A stretch of 59,646 nt of DNA from Alphaproteobacteria bacterium MarineAlpha5_Bin5 (GTDB lineage: Bacteria; Pseudomonadota; Alphaproteobacteria; HIMB59; GCA-002718135). The translations under genes were made by a program, and so were the position numbers. Under the pieces are notes generated by a model, which ran no database searches, was not told the origin of the DNA, and worked only from the letters and a program-made list of their open reading frames with translations. Positions within the stretch are counted from its first letter, which is position 1, and each line of letters opens with the position of its first letter. Below, in pieces: positions 1 through 8,185 of the stretch. The stretch lies in NCBI GenBank assembly GCA_002938205.1, contig PTKZ01000009.1, positions 1 to 59,646 of the forward strand, read 5' to 3'.

Positions 1-147
1 ATTTTAAAATTAGGAAAAAAACCTAAAAGTAGTATTAAATTTAATTGGAAATTATACAATTTAAGTTCAGGTGAATTAATGGATGACAATGATTATACTT
101 TTTCTCCTGGTAAAGCTATGACTAGTCTGAATGATAAAAAATTATAA
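1..147 (+). CDS. C-terminal end of an unidentified protein (partial)
   Basis: An open frame runs from the first base of the window to a TAA at 145-147 and gives 48 residues with no start codon, so this would be the tail of a gene that begins outside. The peptide is lysine-rich and polar, with no membrane segment, and ends NDKKL. I do not recognise a family. It sits just outside the leftmost ssrA-tail-like repeat (244) and so may mark the flank of the accessory zone. It is too short to be sure it is coding. Confidence 0.4.
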   Translation: MLKLGKKPKSSIKFNWKLYNLSSGELMDDNDYTFSPGKAMTSLNDKKL

Positions 148-291
148 AAATTGTTTCTAACTTTCATGACGTATAAACGACGTATGGCTAGGTTGTATTT
201 TTTAAATAACGTTGCTACAGCAAACTTAATTAACAAATGAGTAGGGGGAGGTTCTGTTGCCAGGTTCCTTAACTTTAGTTAATATAATTGA
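148..291. other. Intergenic stretch with an ssrA-tail-like repeat
   Basis: This non-coding stretch separates the partial frame at the left edge from the DUF2784 gene. It holds the ssrA-tail-like repeat at 244-260 and, shortly after it, the palindrome TTAACTTTAGTTAA. A 24-codon frame (166-240, starting MTYKRR) is present but has no supporting features. No convincing promoter was found. Confidence 0.4.
244..260. repeat. ssrA 3'-end-like repeat, copy 1 (most degenerate)
   Basis: The plus strand reads GGGGGAGGTTCTGTTGC. The matching part of the ssrA gene tail, on the plus strand at 12476, reads GGGGCGTTCTGTTGC. The GTTCTGTTGC block is shared exactly, while the G-run is altered. It lies 32 bases before the DUF2784 start codon. 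I infer an old attachment-site scar, but this copy is the weakest of the three. Confidence 0.4.
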
Positions 292-654
292 ATGTACGAA
301 TTTTTAGCCAATCTAACTTTATTCATTCATTTAATTTTTATTTTATTTGTCATTTTTGGGGGGCTATTATTTTTTATTTTTTCAAAAATTATTTATATTC
401 ACCTCCCAGCATTAATGTGGGGAATGTATATTGAATTAACTAGTTCTATATGTCCGTTAACTTATCTTGAAAATTGGTTTTTATACCAAGGTCAACTCAC
501 AACTTATTCGAATAGCTTTATTCAAAATTACATTTTACCAATTATTTATCCTGAAAACCTTACAGCTGACTTACAAATATACTTAGGGACAACACTAATA
601 ATTATAAATATGTTTATCTACGGATTAATTTTATTAAAATTTAAAAAGAAATAG
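292..654 (+). CDS. DUF2784 family membrane protein
   Basis: This is a 120-residue, strongly hydrophobic protein with about three membrane segments (roughly residues 5-30, 35-55 and 95-115). It carries the family pattern of a conserved CPLTYLENW stretch in the middle followed by a Y-x-x-SFIQNYI...IIYPE segment. DUF2784 proteins are small bacterial inner-membrane proteins of unknown function. The start is the first ATG in frame and no clear ribosome binding site precedes it. The gene is bracketed by ssrA-tail-like repeats at 244 and 658, which makes it look like cargo of the accessory zone. The family assignment is from motif recall. Confidence 0.7.
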   Translation: MYEFLANLTLFIHLIFILFVIFGGLLFFIFSKIIYIHLPALMWGMYIELTSSICPLTYLENWFLYQGQLTTYSNSFIQNYILPIIYPENLTADLQIYLGTTLIIINMFIYGLILLKFKKK

Positions 655-657
655 TAA

Positions 658-669
658 GAGGCGTTCTGT
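658..669. repeat. ssrA 3'-end-like repeat, copy 2
   Basis: The plus strand reads GAGGCGTTCTGT, one mismatch from the ssrA tail (GGGGCGTTCTGT at 12476). The bases that follow, TACTCACCCC, also resemble the continuing ssrA sequence TGCTCGGTGCCCC. The copy lies immediately after the stop codon of the DUF2784 gene and starts a leader module homologous to the one at 11901. Confidence 0.6.
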
Positions 670-808
670 TACTCACCCCTAGTTGAAAATACAAGAGAAA
701 CCAACACTTTGCCAGAACCTTCTTGCAAAACTTCGTGCACTCTTTTTAACTTTTTGATGATTTCTTGACTTTGACCTTCGTGCAAATGTGGTACAAAAAT
801 ATTATATT
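670..808 (+). repeat. Leader module B with three TTCGT-type short repeats
   Basis: This non-coding leader lies between the copy-2 repeat and a small secreted-protein gene. It carries three similar 11-mers: ACCTTCTTGCA (717-727), AACTTCGTGCA (729-739) and ACCTTCGTGCA (774-784). It aligns with the leader at 11916-12051 using a single one-base offset. The second and third short repeats lie the same distance from the ssrA-like core (to within 1 bp) in both. Hand alignment gives a little over half identical positions, with matching blocks AAACTTCGT and GATTTCTTG. I infer either integrase arm sites or a shared regulatory leader. Confidence 0.55.
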
Positions 809-1108
809 ATGAAAAAGTTACTTGTCATATTCGTTTTCTTGTTTTCATCTTCTGTTTTTTCAGAGGTCACAAAGGATTTAATAGGAAAAAAAGTAAAAGT
901 TATTTTTCCTGATTTTGATCTTTCTTGTGAATACAGTTTTTTTAAGAATAGGGAAGTTTCCTCTAGTTGTTTTGATGAAGGGATATCTTGGCAAACAGGA
1001 TCAATAAACAAAAATGAAAAAAATGTTAATTTTTGGATAGGCAAACGCTCTCAATCTGGAAAAAAAATTCCTAAAAGATTTAATAAAAATTTAAAATTTT
1101 ATGAATAA
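809..1108 (+). CDS. Small secreted protein of unknown function
   Basis: The product is 99 residues from the ATG at 809, which begins MKKLLVIFVFLFSSSVFS, a clear Sec signal peptide with likely cleavage after residue 18. Another ATG in frame, 21 bases upstream, would add seven residues ahead of the basic n-region and is less likely. The mature part is polar, has two cysteines (CEYSFF and SSCFDEG) that could form a disulfide, and contains a WQTG motif. I do not recognise the family. Its last eight bases overlap the start of the dehydrogenase gene, so the two are probably translated together. It follows leader module B. Confidence 0.6.
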   Translation: MKKLLVIFVFLFSSSVFSEVTKDLIGKKVKVIFPDFDLSCEYSFFKNREVSSSCFDEGISWQTGSINKNEKNVNFWIGKRSQSGKKIPKRFNKNLKFYE

Positions 1109-1874
1109 AACGATTTTAATTACAGGAGGTTTGGGAGGAATAGGTTTAGATTTAGTCAAATTTTTTTATAATAAAAAATTTAATGTCATACTTTTAGATA
1201 ACAAAAATAAAAAAGAATATTTAAAATTAAAAATAAAAAATAAAAATTATATAAATTTTTTGATTTACAAAAAAATTGATTTATCAAAAAATTTTTTAAT
1301 AAAAAATTATTTTTCAACTTTAAAAAAAAATTATAAAAATATTGATATTTTAATAAATTGTGTGGGAATTCAACATATTGATCCAGTTGATTTTTTTTCA
1401 GATTTTAAATGGGAACAAATAATAAAAATAAATTTATCAAGTTTTTTTTATACAAGTAAATATATATTACCTTTAATGAAAAAAAATAATTGGGGCCGTA
1501 TTATAAATATAGCGTCTGTTCATGGAAAAGTAGCTTCTATAAATAAATCTGCATATGTTGCATCTAAACATGGCATTATAGGTCTTACAAAAACTATTGC
1601 CTTAGAAACTGCTACTTTACCAATTACTTGCAATGCTATTTGTCCAGGATGGGTTAATACACCTTTAGTACAAAAACAAATAATTTCAAAAGCAAAAAAG
1701 AATAATACAAATGTAAAATTGGAAACTAAAAAACTTTTAAAAGAAAAACATCCTAACTTAAAATTTATATCTGGAAAAGCGATTGCATCCTTAGCTTACT
1801 ATCTTTGCTCTGAAGATGCTTCTGAAATAACAGGATCATCAATCAATATAGATGGAGGTTGGACTTCTCAATAA
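1101..1874 (+). CDS. bdhA: 3-hydroxybutyrate dehydrogenase (short-chain dehydrogenase)
   Basis: This is a 257-residue SDR enzyme, the usual length for the family. The NAD-binding motif TGGLGGIG is near residues 8-15, NCVGIQH is the NNAG-like strand, and the catalytic Ser-Tyr-Lys set includes YVASKHG. The following stretch, GLTKTIALETATLPITCNAICPGW, is shortened here to ALETATLPITCNAICPGW, and is characteristic of D-3-hydroxybutyrate dehydrogenases, as is the nearby TPLVQKQI. The enzyme would interconvert 3-hydroxybutyrate and acetoacetate in the cytoplasm. No polyhydroxybutyrate genes are nearby, so scavenged ketone acids are a plausible substrate source. The gene is exceptionally AT-rich and full of Lys/Asn/Ile codons, unlike the GC-richer cluster that follows. 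Confidence 0.82.
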   Translation: MNKTILITGGLGGIGLDLVKFFYNKKFNVILLDNKNKKEYLKLKIKNKNYINFLIYKKIDLSKNFLIKNYFSTLKKNYKNIDILINCVGIQHIDPVDFFSDFKWEQIIKINLSSFFYTSKYILPLMKKNNWGRIINIASVHGKVASINKSAYVASKHGIIGLTKTIALETATLPITCNAICPGWVNTPLVQKQIISKAKKNNTNVKLETKKLLKEKHPNLKFISGKAIASLAYYLCSEDASEITGSSINIDGGWTSQ

Positions 1875-2063
1875 TTAAAAATTAAGAGATATATCCTTAT
1901 GCACAGATCTACATGCGGAAACATATTTAGCCTGCTCTTTTGTTAACTTTTCTTGCAACCTTAATCCTATTGTATTTATAATAGAATCATCAAAATTAAT
2001 TAATTGAGGTAATAAATTTTTCTCTGCTATCTTGCGCCATTCTTTATCTTCCACATATTGCAT
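1875..2063 (-). CDS. Hypothetical 62-residue protein
   Basis: This is a short minus-strand frame that ends directly against the stop codon of the dehydrogenase gene. The product is soluble and largely helical in composition, starts MQYVEDKEWRK and contains LTKEQAKYVSACRSVHK. An AGAGAAG stretch lies four bases before the ATG and could serve as a ribosome binding site. I do not recognise a family. It may be a real small gene or a remnant within the accessory zone. Confidence 0.4.
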   Translation of the reverse strand: MQYVEDKEWRKIAEKNLLPQLINFDDSIINTIGLRLQEKLTKEQAKYVSACRSVHKDISLNF

Positions 2064-2314
2064 TAGCTTCTCTTATAAGAAATTGACTTTATAAAAAAAT
2101 TCTTCCATATTTGATTAAGTTAGCTTTTGATTTAGAGGGTTATTATAAAGTAAAGCTTCCAAGGGAAAACTAACTTTTTTTTATTTTTTTTAAAGTAATC
2201 AAAATAATAAAACAAAGTTATTAACTAATATTTTACTTAAATATACCGTTTATAATTGACAGTAATTTATCCATATAATTCAATTATTTTACATTAATTT
2301 TTTTGGAGGAAAAA
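2064..2314. promoter_or_regulatory. Upstream region of the sugar-uptake cluster
   Basis: This AT-rich stretch lies between divergent genes. A TTGACA is present at 2256-2261 and a TATAAT at 2274-2279, but only 12 bases separate them, so they do not make a standard promoter together. A second TATAAT at 2251-2256 overlaps the TTGACA. A strong ribosome binding site, GGAGGA (2305-2310), stands four bases before the ATG at 2315. No clear operator palindrome was found. Confidence 0.4.
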
Positions 2315-3622
2315 ATGAAAAGTAAAAATAAATTAATCAAAAATCTATCAAACATCTCTAAAACCCGTAGATCTTTTCTTAGGTCTACACTTGCGATTGG
2401 AGCAGGTGGTACTGCTTTGAGCCTATTTCCAGGATTAGCAGCAAGGGCAGAAAACGTATCAGGGACCATTCGCTATTCGAATTGGATTGGTGGGCCCGGC
2501 GATATTGAAATGTGGGAAAATGTTATTGCCGCTTTTGAGGCTGCCCACCCTGGCACAAAGATTGAATATGAACCCGTAGCGTGGACTGAATACTGGACCA
2601 AACTAAATACACAGTTTGCTAGCCGTTCTGCTCCCGACATCATTGGTTTTCAGATGCAGAGCCGTACCTGGGGAGTAGAAGGTCGCTTTGAGCCTTTGAG
2701 TGAGCCTTTTGCTGATTTACTTGACGGTATTGTAGATTCACAATTGAAAGTCACACAAGCGCCTATTAACGGTGGAATGGAGCAATACGGTCTGCCCTTC
2801 CGAATGGTTGGAGCGTCGTTGTTCGGCAATATTTCATCAATGAAGGCGGCTGGAATTGATTACCCATCGGAAGATTGGACCATTGATGACTTTGTGGCAG
2901 CTGCCAAACGATTGACTAATGCTGATCAGTGGGGCACAGCCGTGACTGGTGGACCCGTGGATCTAAATCAGGCATCTACCTTTGGTGCGCGCCCGACTAC
3001 GCTCGACTATTCAACTGCTACATTTAATAGTCCTGAATATACTGAGTTTATTAAATGGCAGCACGATCTCATTTACAAGCATAAAGTTGCTCCAGCACCA
3101 GCCGACTTGTCGACCCAGAAAGAGCCTTTCTCATCAGGAGCAGTAGCGATGTTTCCTAGTGCAAGTTGGATGTACCCCGGATATCGTGAAATCGAGAGTT
3201 TTGAATGGGACATCTTGCCTGACCCGATAGGTAGTCATGAACCTAAGACCTACGCAGGTCCCGATAATCTTGGGATTACTACGGATAGCAAGAACAAAGC
3301 TTTAGCAATAGCATTTTTGCGCTTTGTTTTCACGAGGGCCTCTCAGACTATAATTGCGTCTACTGGCATGCCAGTTGTTATAGACTATCTGTTGGACGAA
3401 AGTCGCATTGCAAAAGAGGCGGCTAGTGGTCCAGCAAACTATGGCTACTTTGTCAAAGGTGCTGTTGAACGTGGTGAAGGGTATGCTTTTGCACCACCGT
3501 TCTTTGAAATTCTTGGTCACATCAACGATGCGTATGCGTTGATTATGAATGAAGAATCACCTGATATCGATGGAATCCTCGCGAACGCAAATGCGAGAAT
3601 CCAACAAGCTCTTGACGCTTAA
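2315..3622 (+). CDS. Sugar ABC transporter substrate-binding protein, Tat-exported
   Basis: This is a 435-residue solute-binding protein of the family 1 (MalE/UgpB-like) type. The ATG at 2315 follows a strong GGAGGA; an upstream in-frame TTG is unlikely. The N-terminus has a twin-arginine motif, TRRSFLRS (about residues 17-24), a hydrophobic stretch and an ARAEN cleavage region, which predict export as a folded protein. Family features include MWENVIAAFEAAHPGTKIEYE near the mature start, SRSAPDIIGFQ and a late GILANANARIQQAL helix. It should deliver a sugar or glycoside to the two permeases that follow. Base composition turns clearly GC-richer within the signal-peptide coding region, and the rest of the cluster keeps that composition, which suggests acquisition by transfer. 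The ligand cannot be read from sequence. Confidence 0.88.
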   Translation: MKSKNKLIKNLSNISKTRRSFLRSTLAIGAGGTALSLFPGLAARAENVSGTIRYSNWIGGPGDIEMWENVIAAFEAAHPGTKIEYEPVAWTEYWTKLNTQFASRSAPDIIGFQMQSRTWGVEGRFEPLSEPFADLLDGIVDSQLKVTQAPINGGMEQYGLPFRMVGASLFGNISSMKAAGIDYPSEDWTIDDFVAAAKRLTNADQWGTAVTGGPVDLNQASTFGARPTTLDYSTATFNSPEYTEFIKWQHDLIYKHKVAPAPADLSTQKEPFSSGAVAMFPSASWMYPGYREIESFEWDILPDPIGSHEPKTYAGPDNLGITTDSKNKALAIAFLRFVFTRASQTIIASTGMPVVIDYLLDESRIAKEAASGPANYGYFVKGAVERGEGYAFAPPFFEILGHINDAYALIMNEESPDIDGILANANARIQQALDA

Positions 3623-3654
3623 GTAAATTTTGCGTTTTAAAGTAGGGGGAAAGT

Positions 3655-4539
3655 TTGAGCAAGGTGTCACAAATTAAGTCGCCAAAAGCTACTGTAATTT
3701 GGATCTTAGTCTTTCTCTTTCCTCCAACTATCGGCCTAGGACTCGTCTACTACTCAGCTGTCCAAGGTCTGACTATGGGCTTCACGAATTGGAACATGAT
3801 TTCTTCTCCGAAGTGGATTGGGTTCAAGAATTTCGGGCAGATTTGGAATGACTACCGGTTCTGGGCGTCTGTCTCCAACACCTTAGTTATAGTACTGGTC
3901 ACTGTCCCAGCACAAATTGGCCTTGGCCTTCTAGCTGCCGTGCTCGTTCACAGAACAAAAGGAAAGACAAGCACGATACTAAGGTTTGTGTACTTCTATC
4001 CCACGACTTGTTCAGTAGTGGCACTGGGACTAATGTGGTTGTTTATATACGACGCGGGAGGTCTGCTTAACCAAGGACTCGAGTTCGTAGGGCTGGAATC
4101 GGTGCGATGGCTTGGTTACGGAAACGCTTTGTTATCCGTTTGCATACTTATCATTTGGACGGGTTTTGGTTACATCTCTCTGATTTATGTTGCTGGACTT
4201 GCAGCTATCCCCGAACAATATTATGAAGCAGCACATTTGGACGGAGCCAATAGTTGGCAACAATTTTTCAATATTACGTTACCCATGCTCACTCCGACGA
4301 CTTTTTTCCTCATCATTGTAACTACCATAGGTGCGATGCAAACTTTTGGTCAAGTCTACATCATCAACGGTCGAGCTGATTCCACCCTGACAATTGTACA
4401 GTACATCTATGAAAAGGCTTTCACGCAATTCAATATGGGCTATGCTGCCGCGCTATCGTGGATCCTGATAAGTTTCATTCTCATTTTAACTGTTATTCAA
4501 GTACGGTTACAACGCTATTGGGTGAGTTATGACATCTAA
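3655..4539 (+). CDS. Sugar ABC transporter permease (MalF/UgpA type)
   Basis: This is a 294-residue inner-membrane permease with about six membrane segments and the EAA coupling loop YEAAHLDGANSWQQFFNITLP (written here as EAAHLDGANSWQQFFNITLP, near residues 190-210) that docks on the ATPase. The initiator is TTG at 3655, supported by AGGGGGA a few bases upstream, and no nearby ATG gives the family N-terminus. It is the first of the two permeases in this importer. Its 3' end overlaps the next permease gene by 11 bases, indicating translational coupling. Composition is GC-richer than the surrounding chromosome. Confidence 0.88.
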   Translation: MSKVSQIKSPKATVIWILVFLFPPTIGLGLVYYSAVQGLTMGFTNWNMISSPKWIGFKNFGQIWNDYRFWASVSNTLVIVLVTVPAQIGLGLLAAVLVHRTKGKTSTILRFVYFYPTTCSVVALGLMWLFIYDAGGLLNQGLEFVGLESVRWLGYGNALLSVCILIIWTGFGYISLIYVAGLAAIPEQYYEAAHLDGANSWQQFFNITLPMLTPTTFFLIIVTTIGAMQTFGQVYIINGRADSTLTIVQYIYEKAFTQFNMGYAAALSWILISFILILTVIQVRLQRYWVSYDI

Positions 4540-5407
4540 ATTAATTCAGTCTGCAACCCACATGCCGCCCGACTCAAATCAAACGGTTAGGAAGTTTTCA
4601 TTAGGCGACATTACCGCGAACACAATTCTGGTGGTTTTGTTTGTCGTTATCGTTGTTCCTTTCATTTGGTCGGCTATTGCTTCATTTCAAACGCCATTAG
4701 ATTTCGTCTCTGGAAAAGGTTTTTTACCGTCTGAGTGGACGCTCACAAATTATGAAAAGGTCTTTACTGATATTCCTATGACGCGAATGATATTTAACGG
4801 ATTGTTTATCGCTGGAACAGCTTCCATCGGCGGTGTTTTCGCGAGTGCAATAGCTGCCTTTTGTCTGGCCAAAGTAAGTTTCAAGGGACGAGCCTTATAT
4901 CTCTCGATCGTAATACTCACCATGATGATTCCACCTGCAGTACTCCTGATCCCGTTCTACACAATCATGTACGCACTAAGTCTGATCGACACGCCGTGGG
5001 CGTTAATTCTTCCACATCTGACGGGTAGCGCATTCGCAATCTTCTTCTTGCGCCAGCATATGCTGACCATTCCACATGAACTGCACGATGCCGCGATTAT
5101 GGATGGTTGTTCTATCGCATCGATTTTCTTCAGAATCTACTTGCCGTTGGTAAAGGGGCCAATGAGCGTGCTCATTATTATAAACTTTATGCTTCACTGG
5201 AACGACTTGCTGGGCCCGCTGATCTATCTCAACTCCGTTGAACAAATGACACCTACCGCAGGCCTTTCGTTCTTCCGCGGACAGTTCGCTACAGAATATC
5301 CAGTGCTTTTGGCGGGATCTCTTGTTTGCATTGTTCCAACAACAATCGTGTTTCTTCTCTTTAACCGGCAGATACGTCATGGACTGCTTATTACTGGTCT
5401 GAAATAA
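4529..5407 (+). CDS. Sugar ABC transporter permease (MalG/UgpE type)
   Basis: This is a 292-residue permease with six predicted membrane segments and the second EAA loop, ELHDAAIMDGCSIASIFFRI, about 80 residues from the C-terminus. The long soluble N-terminus (about 30 residues) and the PLDFVSGKGFLPSEWTLTNY periplasmic stretch after the first membrane segment are typical of MalG-like subunits. It pairs with the preceding permease to form the membrane channel of the importer. The start codon lies inside the previous gene. Confidence 0.88.
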   Translation: MTSKLIQSATHMPPDSNQTVRKFSLGDITANTILVVLFVVIVVPFIWSAIASFQTPLDFVSGKGFLPSEWTLTNYEKVFTDIPMTRMIFNGLFIAGTASIGGVFASAIAAFCLAKVSFKGRALYLSIVILTMMIPPAVLLIPFYTIMYALSLIDTPWALILPHLTGSAFAIFFLRQHMLTIPHELHDAAIMDGCSIASIFFRIYLPLVKGPMSVLIIINFMLHWNDLLGPLIYLNSVEQMTPTAGLSFFRGQFATEYPVLLAGSLVCIVPTTIVFLLFNRQIRHGLLITGLK

Positions 5408-5467
5408 TGTACTCAATTCAAATCAAAACTCCACTTTGTGGATTTCAGAAAACTAGAAGGTGATAAA

Positions 5468-8128
5468 ATGTCCATAATATCTTTGGCATTTGGTCGTTCA
5501 GTTGACAATGGAGAGATCACTGTCGTTGGCGGATTTATAAAGTCAATGAAGTTCGTTTCAGATGATGGGGTTATTTCCGACGGAAAGTTTAAGATCTTAT
5601 CAACCGCAAATCGTCTTTTAGTTGATGTTAAAGAAACTAAAAATACAATCCTCAGAATTAAATTAGACGGTGATGGTTTCAGCGTCCGCTTATTTGATGT
5701 TTTTGGCTCAGAGTTTCCCATAATCATTCGTGAATTTGATATGGCAGTTTCAACGTCAGATGATAAACGGTCTTTTGCAGAAATTGAAAGAGTAAGGCAG
5801 CATAAAATGCAGGGTAGGCTAACTGCATTGGAGCGAATTGATGCAGAGCCAGAAGAAACTTTTGACAAAGCAGCAATGGCTACCCGCGTTCTTAGTTCTC
5901 CAACATGGCTTGGGCTCTCAAGAGATATCCGGTTGTTTTCGATGAATTTTAGAGGTGTAGGTGCAGACGAACTCCTGCAATTTCAATGGGATTGGATTCA
6001 ACCACTACTAGCTGGTGTGCCTCTAAGTCTCGAGGAATCTGATGGGTATTCACTACTTTACCACTACTTTTTGGGCCGAGGGCTTGCTGCTTCTTCAAAT
6101 ATATCTCGCCGACTAATAGACGGAGTGACGCCAATTCTTGAAGGTCGCATCGAGGAAGGCGACATTGTTTACGAAACAACAAGTTTCGTCAGTCTAGAGC
6201 AACAAGTTATAAGCGAGAAGGCAATCAAGGGCACCAATTTTCTCCTTGCAGACGGACACACTCGTGGACACATGTTTACCGAAGAGCAACAATCTAGATT
6301 CAATAAGTTACAGGAAAAACTTGACCCTTCTGATGAACAACCAGTACATTTCACTCGTATCAGCATAATCAACAAGGGTGTTGTGCCGCGTTATGCGTTT
6401 TTCAAGGCGCCGATACCTCAATGTTTTGTACCGAAGAAGTCTGATATTTGGGGAGGCGGTCCAAGACAACTTACACATGTGTTTAATAAGTCAGAGGGAT
6501 TTAGTAGTTTCTCCCACGACAGGGTTTTTTGTGTTAGCAAGAGGGATGGCAAGCCTTTAGATAGAAGTGAATTCAGCAACTTAATCAAACCGGGTGAGAC
6601 TGTTGAGATCGAGTTTCGAATACCTCATAGCCCATTGACGCACAAGCGCGCCGAAGCTCTTGCTGTAAAAGACTTTACACAAGAGCTTGAGTTTTGTCGT
6701 AAATATTGGAATGGTAAAAAACTTCAAGCAGCTGAAATTAAAGTGCCTGAGCCTCGTATCAATGAGATGATTCAAGCAGGACTTCACCATCTTGACTTGG
6801 TAACTTATGGAGAAGAACCCAATGGACCACTTTGCCCAACTCTTGGACTTTATAGTCCAATTGGATCTGAATGCGGACCAGTCATTCAATTCTTTGACAG
6901 TGTTGGCCTACACAACAGGGCGGAACGTGCATTAGATTACTTCCTTGAAAAGCAACATGAAAACGGGTTCATACAAAACTTTGACTACTATATGTTGGAA
7001 ACTGAAGCACTACTGTGGACGTTTGGTGAGCATTACAAATATACAAAAGATCATGTGTGGGTAAGGCGTATACAATCGAAACTGCTTCTGGCATCTCAAT
7101 ATATTTTAAACAACCGTGCGAAACGAAAAGATCTCTCAAAAAGTTCCGGAGGATATGGGTTAATTGCTGGTAGAACTGCTGATCCAGAAGACCCGTTCGA
7201 AGCCTTTATGCTGAATGGATTTGCATATCTTGGCCTTGCTCGTTTGGCAGAAATGTTGAAAGGAATTGGCGAGGAAAGAGAGTCGAAACGTATCTCTTCT
7301 GAAGCTTTAGCGTTTAAAGAAGATATTAGGTCTGCATTTTTTGATGGCGTAGCTCGTTCACCAGTTATTCCGCTAGGTGACGGGACATGGGTTCGCACTG
7401 CGCCGCCTTGGTCAGAGAACAATGGACCACTTTGTCTCGATCCAGAAGCGGACAGTTTTTACACTCACTGCACAGTCGCAGCACGAGATTCCTTGTTAGG
7501 ACCACTGTGGTTGGTTTTTCAAGAAGTATTTGATTCAAATGAGCCAATCGTAGACACGTTACTTACTTACCATGCAGAGCTATTTCTGGATCGAAACGCG
7601 GCATTTTCGCAACCGTACTATAGTCAACATCCGCTCATACATTTGAAAAGAGGTGAGGTTAAAAAATTTCTTAAATCCTACTATAATATGGTGTCAAGTC
7701 TTGCGGATCGTGAAACTTACTCATTTTGGGAACACTACTATCACTGCGGCCCTCATAAGACCACCGAGGTAGCTTGGTTTCTTATGCAGACTCGTTGGAT
7801 GCTATATCTAGAAGGACTTAATAAACTAAAAGTTTTACCAGGCATTCCACGTGCTTGGTTACATCCAGGTGCCTTGTTAGAACTCAAGAATGTGGCAAGT
7901 GCGTTTGGTAATTTCAGTATCAAAGTCACTGTTTCTGATGATGGAGATAGTTTCCGAGTGAATTATAAGGCTCATTCCGACCACGCGGCCAAAAAAGTTT
8001 TGATAAGACTTCCTCATCCGGACGGAAAACGCATCGTCTCGTCGAGCCAAGGTGAGGCAAACCCGGCAACTGAATCGGTAGAGATAGTGGGCAACGAAGT
8101 GGATTTTGAAGTTTGGTTTCGAACGTGA
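5468..8128 (+). CDS. Six-hairpin glycosidase-like protein (substrate unknown)
   Basis: This is a large cytoplasmic protein of 886 residues with no signal peptide. The ATG at 5468 has AGAAGG seven bases upstream; a GTG at 5438 is also in frame but poorly supported. The N-terminal ~430 residues look beta-rich. The C-terminal half resembles an (alpha/alpha)6 six-hairpin glycosidase barrel, with acidic candidates in GLYSPIGSECGP, DPEDPFEAFMLNG and TYSFWEHYYHCGPH. A short beta domain closes the protein (from about LKVLPGIPRAW onward). It sits between the permease and ATPase genes of a sugar importer, so intracellular cleavage of the imported glycoside is the natural reading. I cannot place it in a numbered GH family; a phosphorylase or lyase with the same fold is possible. 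Confidence 0.65.
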   Translation: MSIISLAFGRSVDNGEITVVGGFIKSMKFVSDDGVISDGKFKILSTANRLLVDVKETKNTILRIKLDGDGFSVRLFDVFGSEFPIIIREFDMAVSTSDDKRSFAEIERVRQHKMQGRLTALERIDAEPEETFDKAAMATRVLSSPTWLGLSRDIRLFSMNFRGVGADELLQFQWDWIQPLLAGVPLSLEESDGYSLLYHYFLGRGLAASSNISRRLIDGVTPILEGRIEEGDIVYETTSFVSLEQQVISEKAIKGTNFLLADGHTRGHMFTEEQQSRFNKLQEKLDPSDEQPVHFTRISIINKGVVPRYAFFKAPIPQCFVPKKSDIWGGGPRQLTHVFNKSEGFSSFSHDRVFCVSKRDGKPLDRSEFSNLIKPGETVEIEFRIPHSPLTHKRAEALAVKDFTQELEFCRKYWNGKKLQAAEIKVPEPRINEMIQAGLHHLDLVTYGEEPNGPLCPTLGLYSPIGSECGPVIQFFDSVGLHNRAERALDYFLEKQHENGFIQNFDYYMLETEALLWTFGEHYKYTKDHVWVRRIQSKLLLASQYILNNRAKRKDLSKSSGGYGLIAGRTADPEDPFEAFMLNGFAYLGLARLAEMLKGIGEERESKRISSEALAFKEDIRSAFFDGVARSPVIPLGDGTWVRTAPPWSENNGPLCLDPEADSFYTHCTVAARDSLLGPLWLVFQEVFDSNEPIVDTLLTYHAELFLDRNAAFSQPYYSQHPLIHLKRGEVKKFLKSYYNMVSSLADRETYSFWEHYYHCGPHKTTEVAWFLMQTRWMLYLEGLNKLKVLPGIPRAWLHPGALLELKNVASAFGNFSIKVTVSDDGDSFRVNYKAHSDHAAKKVLIRLPHPDGKRIVSSSQGEANPATESVEIVGNEVDFEVWFRT

Positions 8129-8185
8129 AATCTTATAACAAGTTAAGAATTGACCTTCTCAATGCGTCCTGGCAAAAAGGCACAA

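Noticed and set aside
166-240. 24-codon frame near the left edge
   Set aside because: There is no family, signal peptide or ribosome binding site. The adjacent repeat explains the interest of the stretch better.
658-808. Module B as a degenerate second tmRNA gene
   Set aside because: Only the terminal dozen or so bases match ssrA. No tag frame, acceptor stem or T-arm can be found on either strand.
2251-2284. TTGACA plus TATAAT as the promoter of the sugar cluster
   Set aside because: Only 12 bases separate the two hexamers, too few for a normal sigma-70 promoter. Neither alternative pairing gave a good partner hexamer.
5003-7547. Several antisense frames of 60-150 codons inside the permease and glycosidase-like genes
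   Set aside because: They are shadows of the real genes in the GC-richer cluster, have no ribosome binding sites and give low-complexity or cysteine-rich nonsense.
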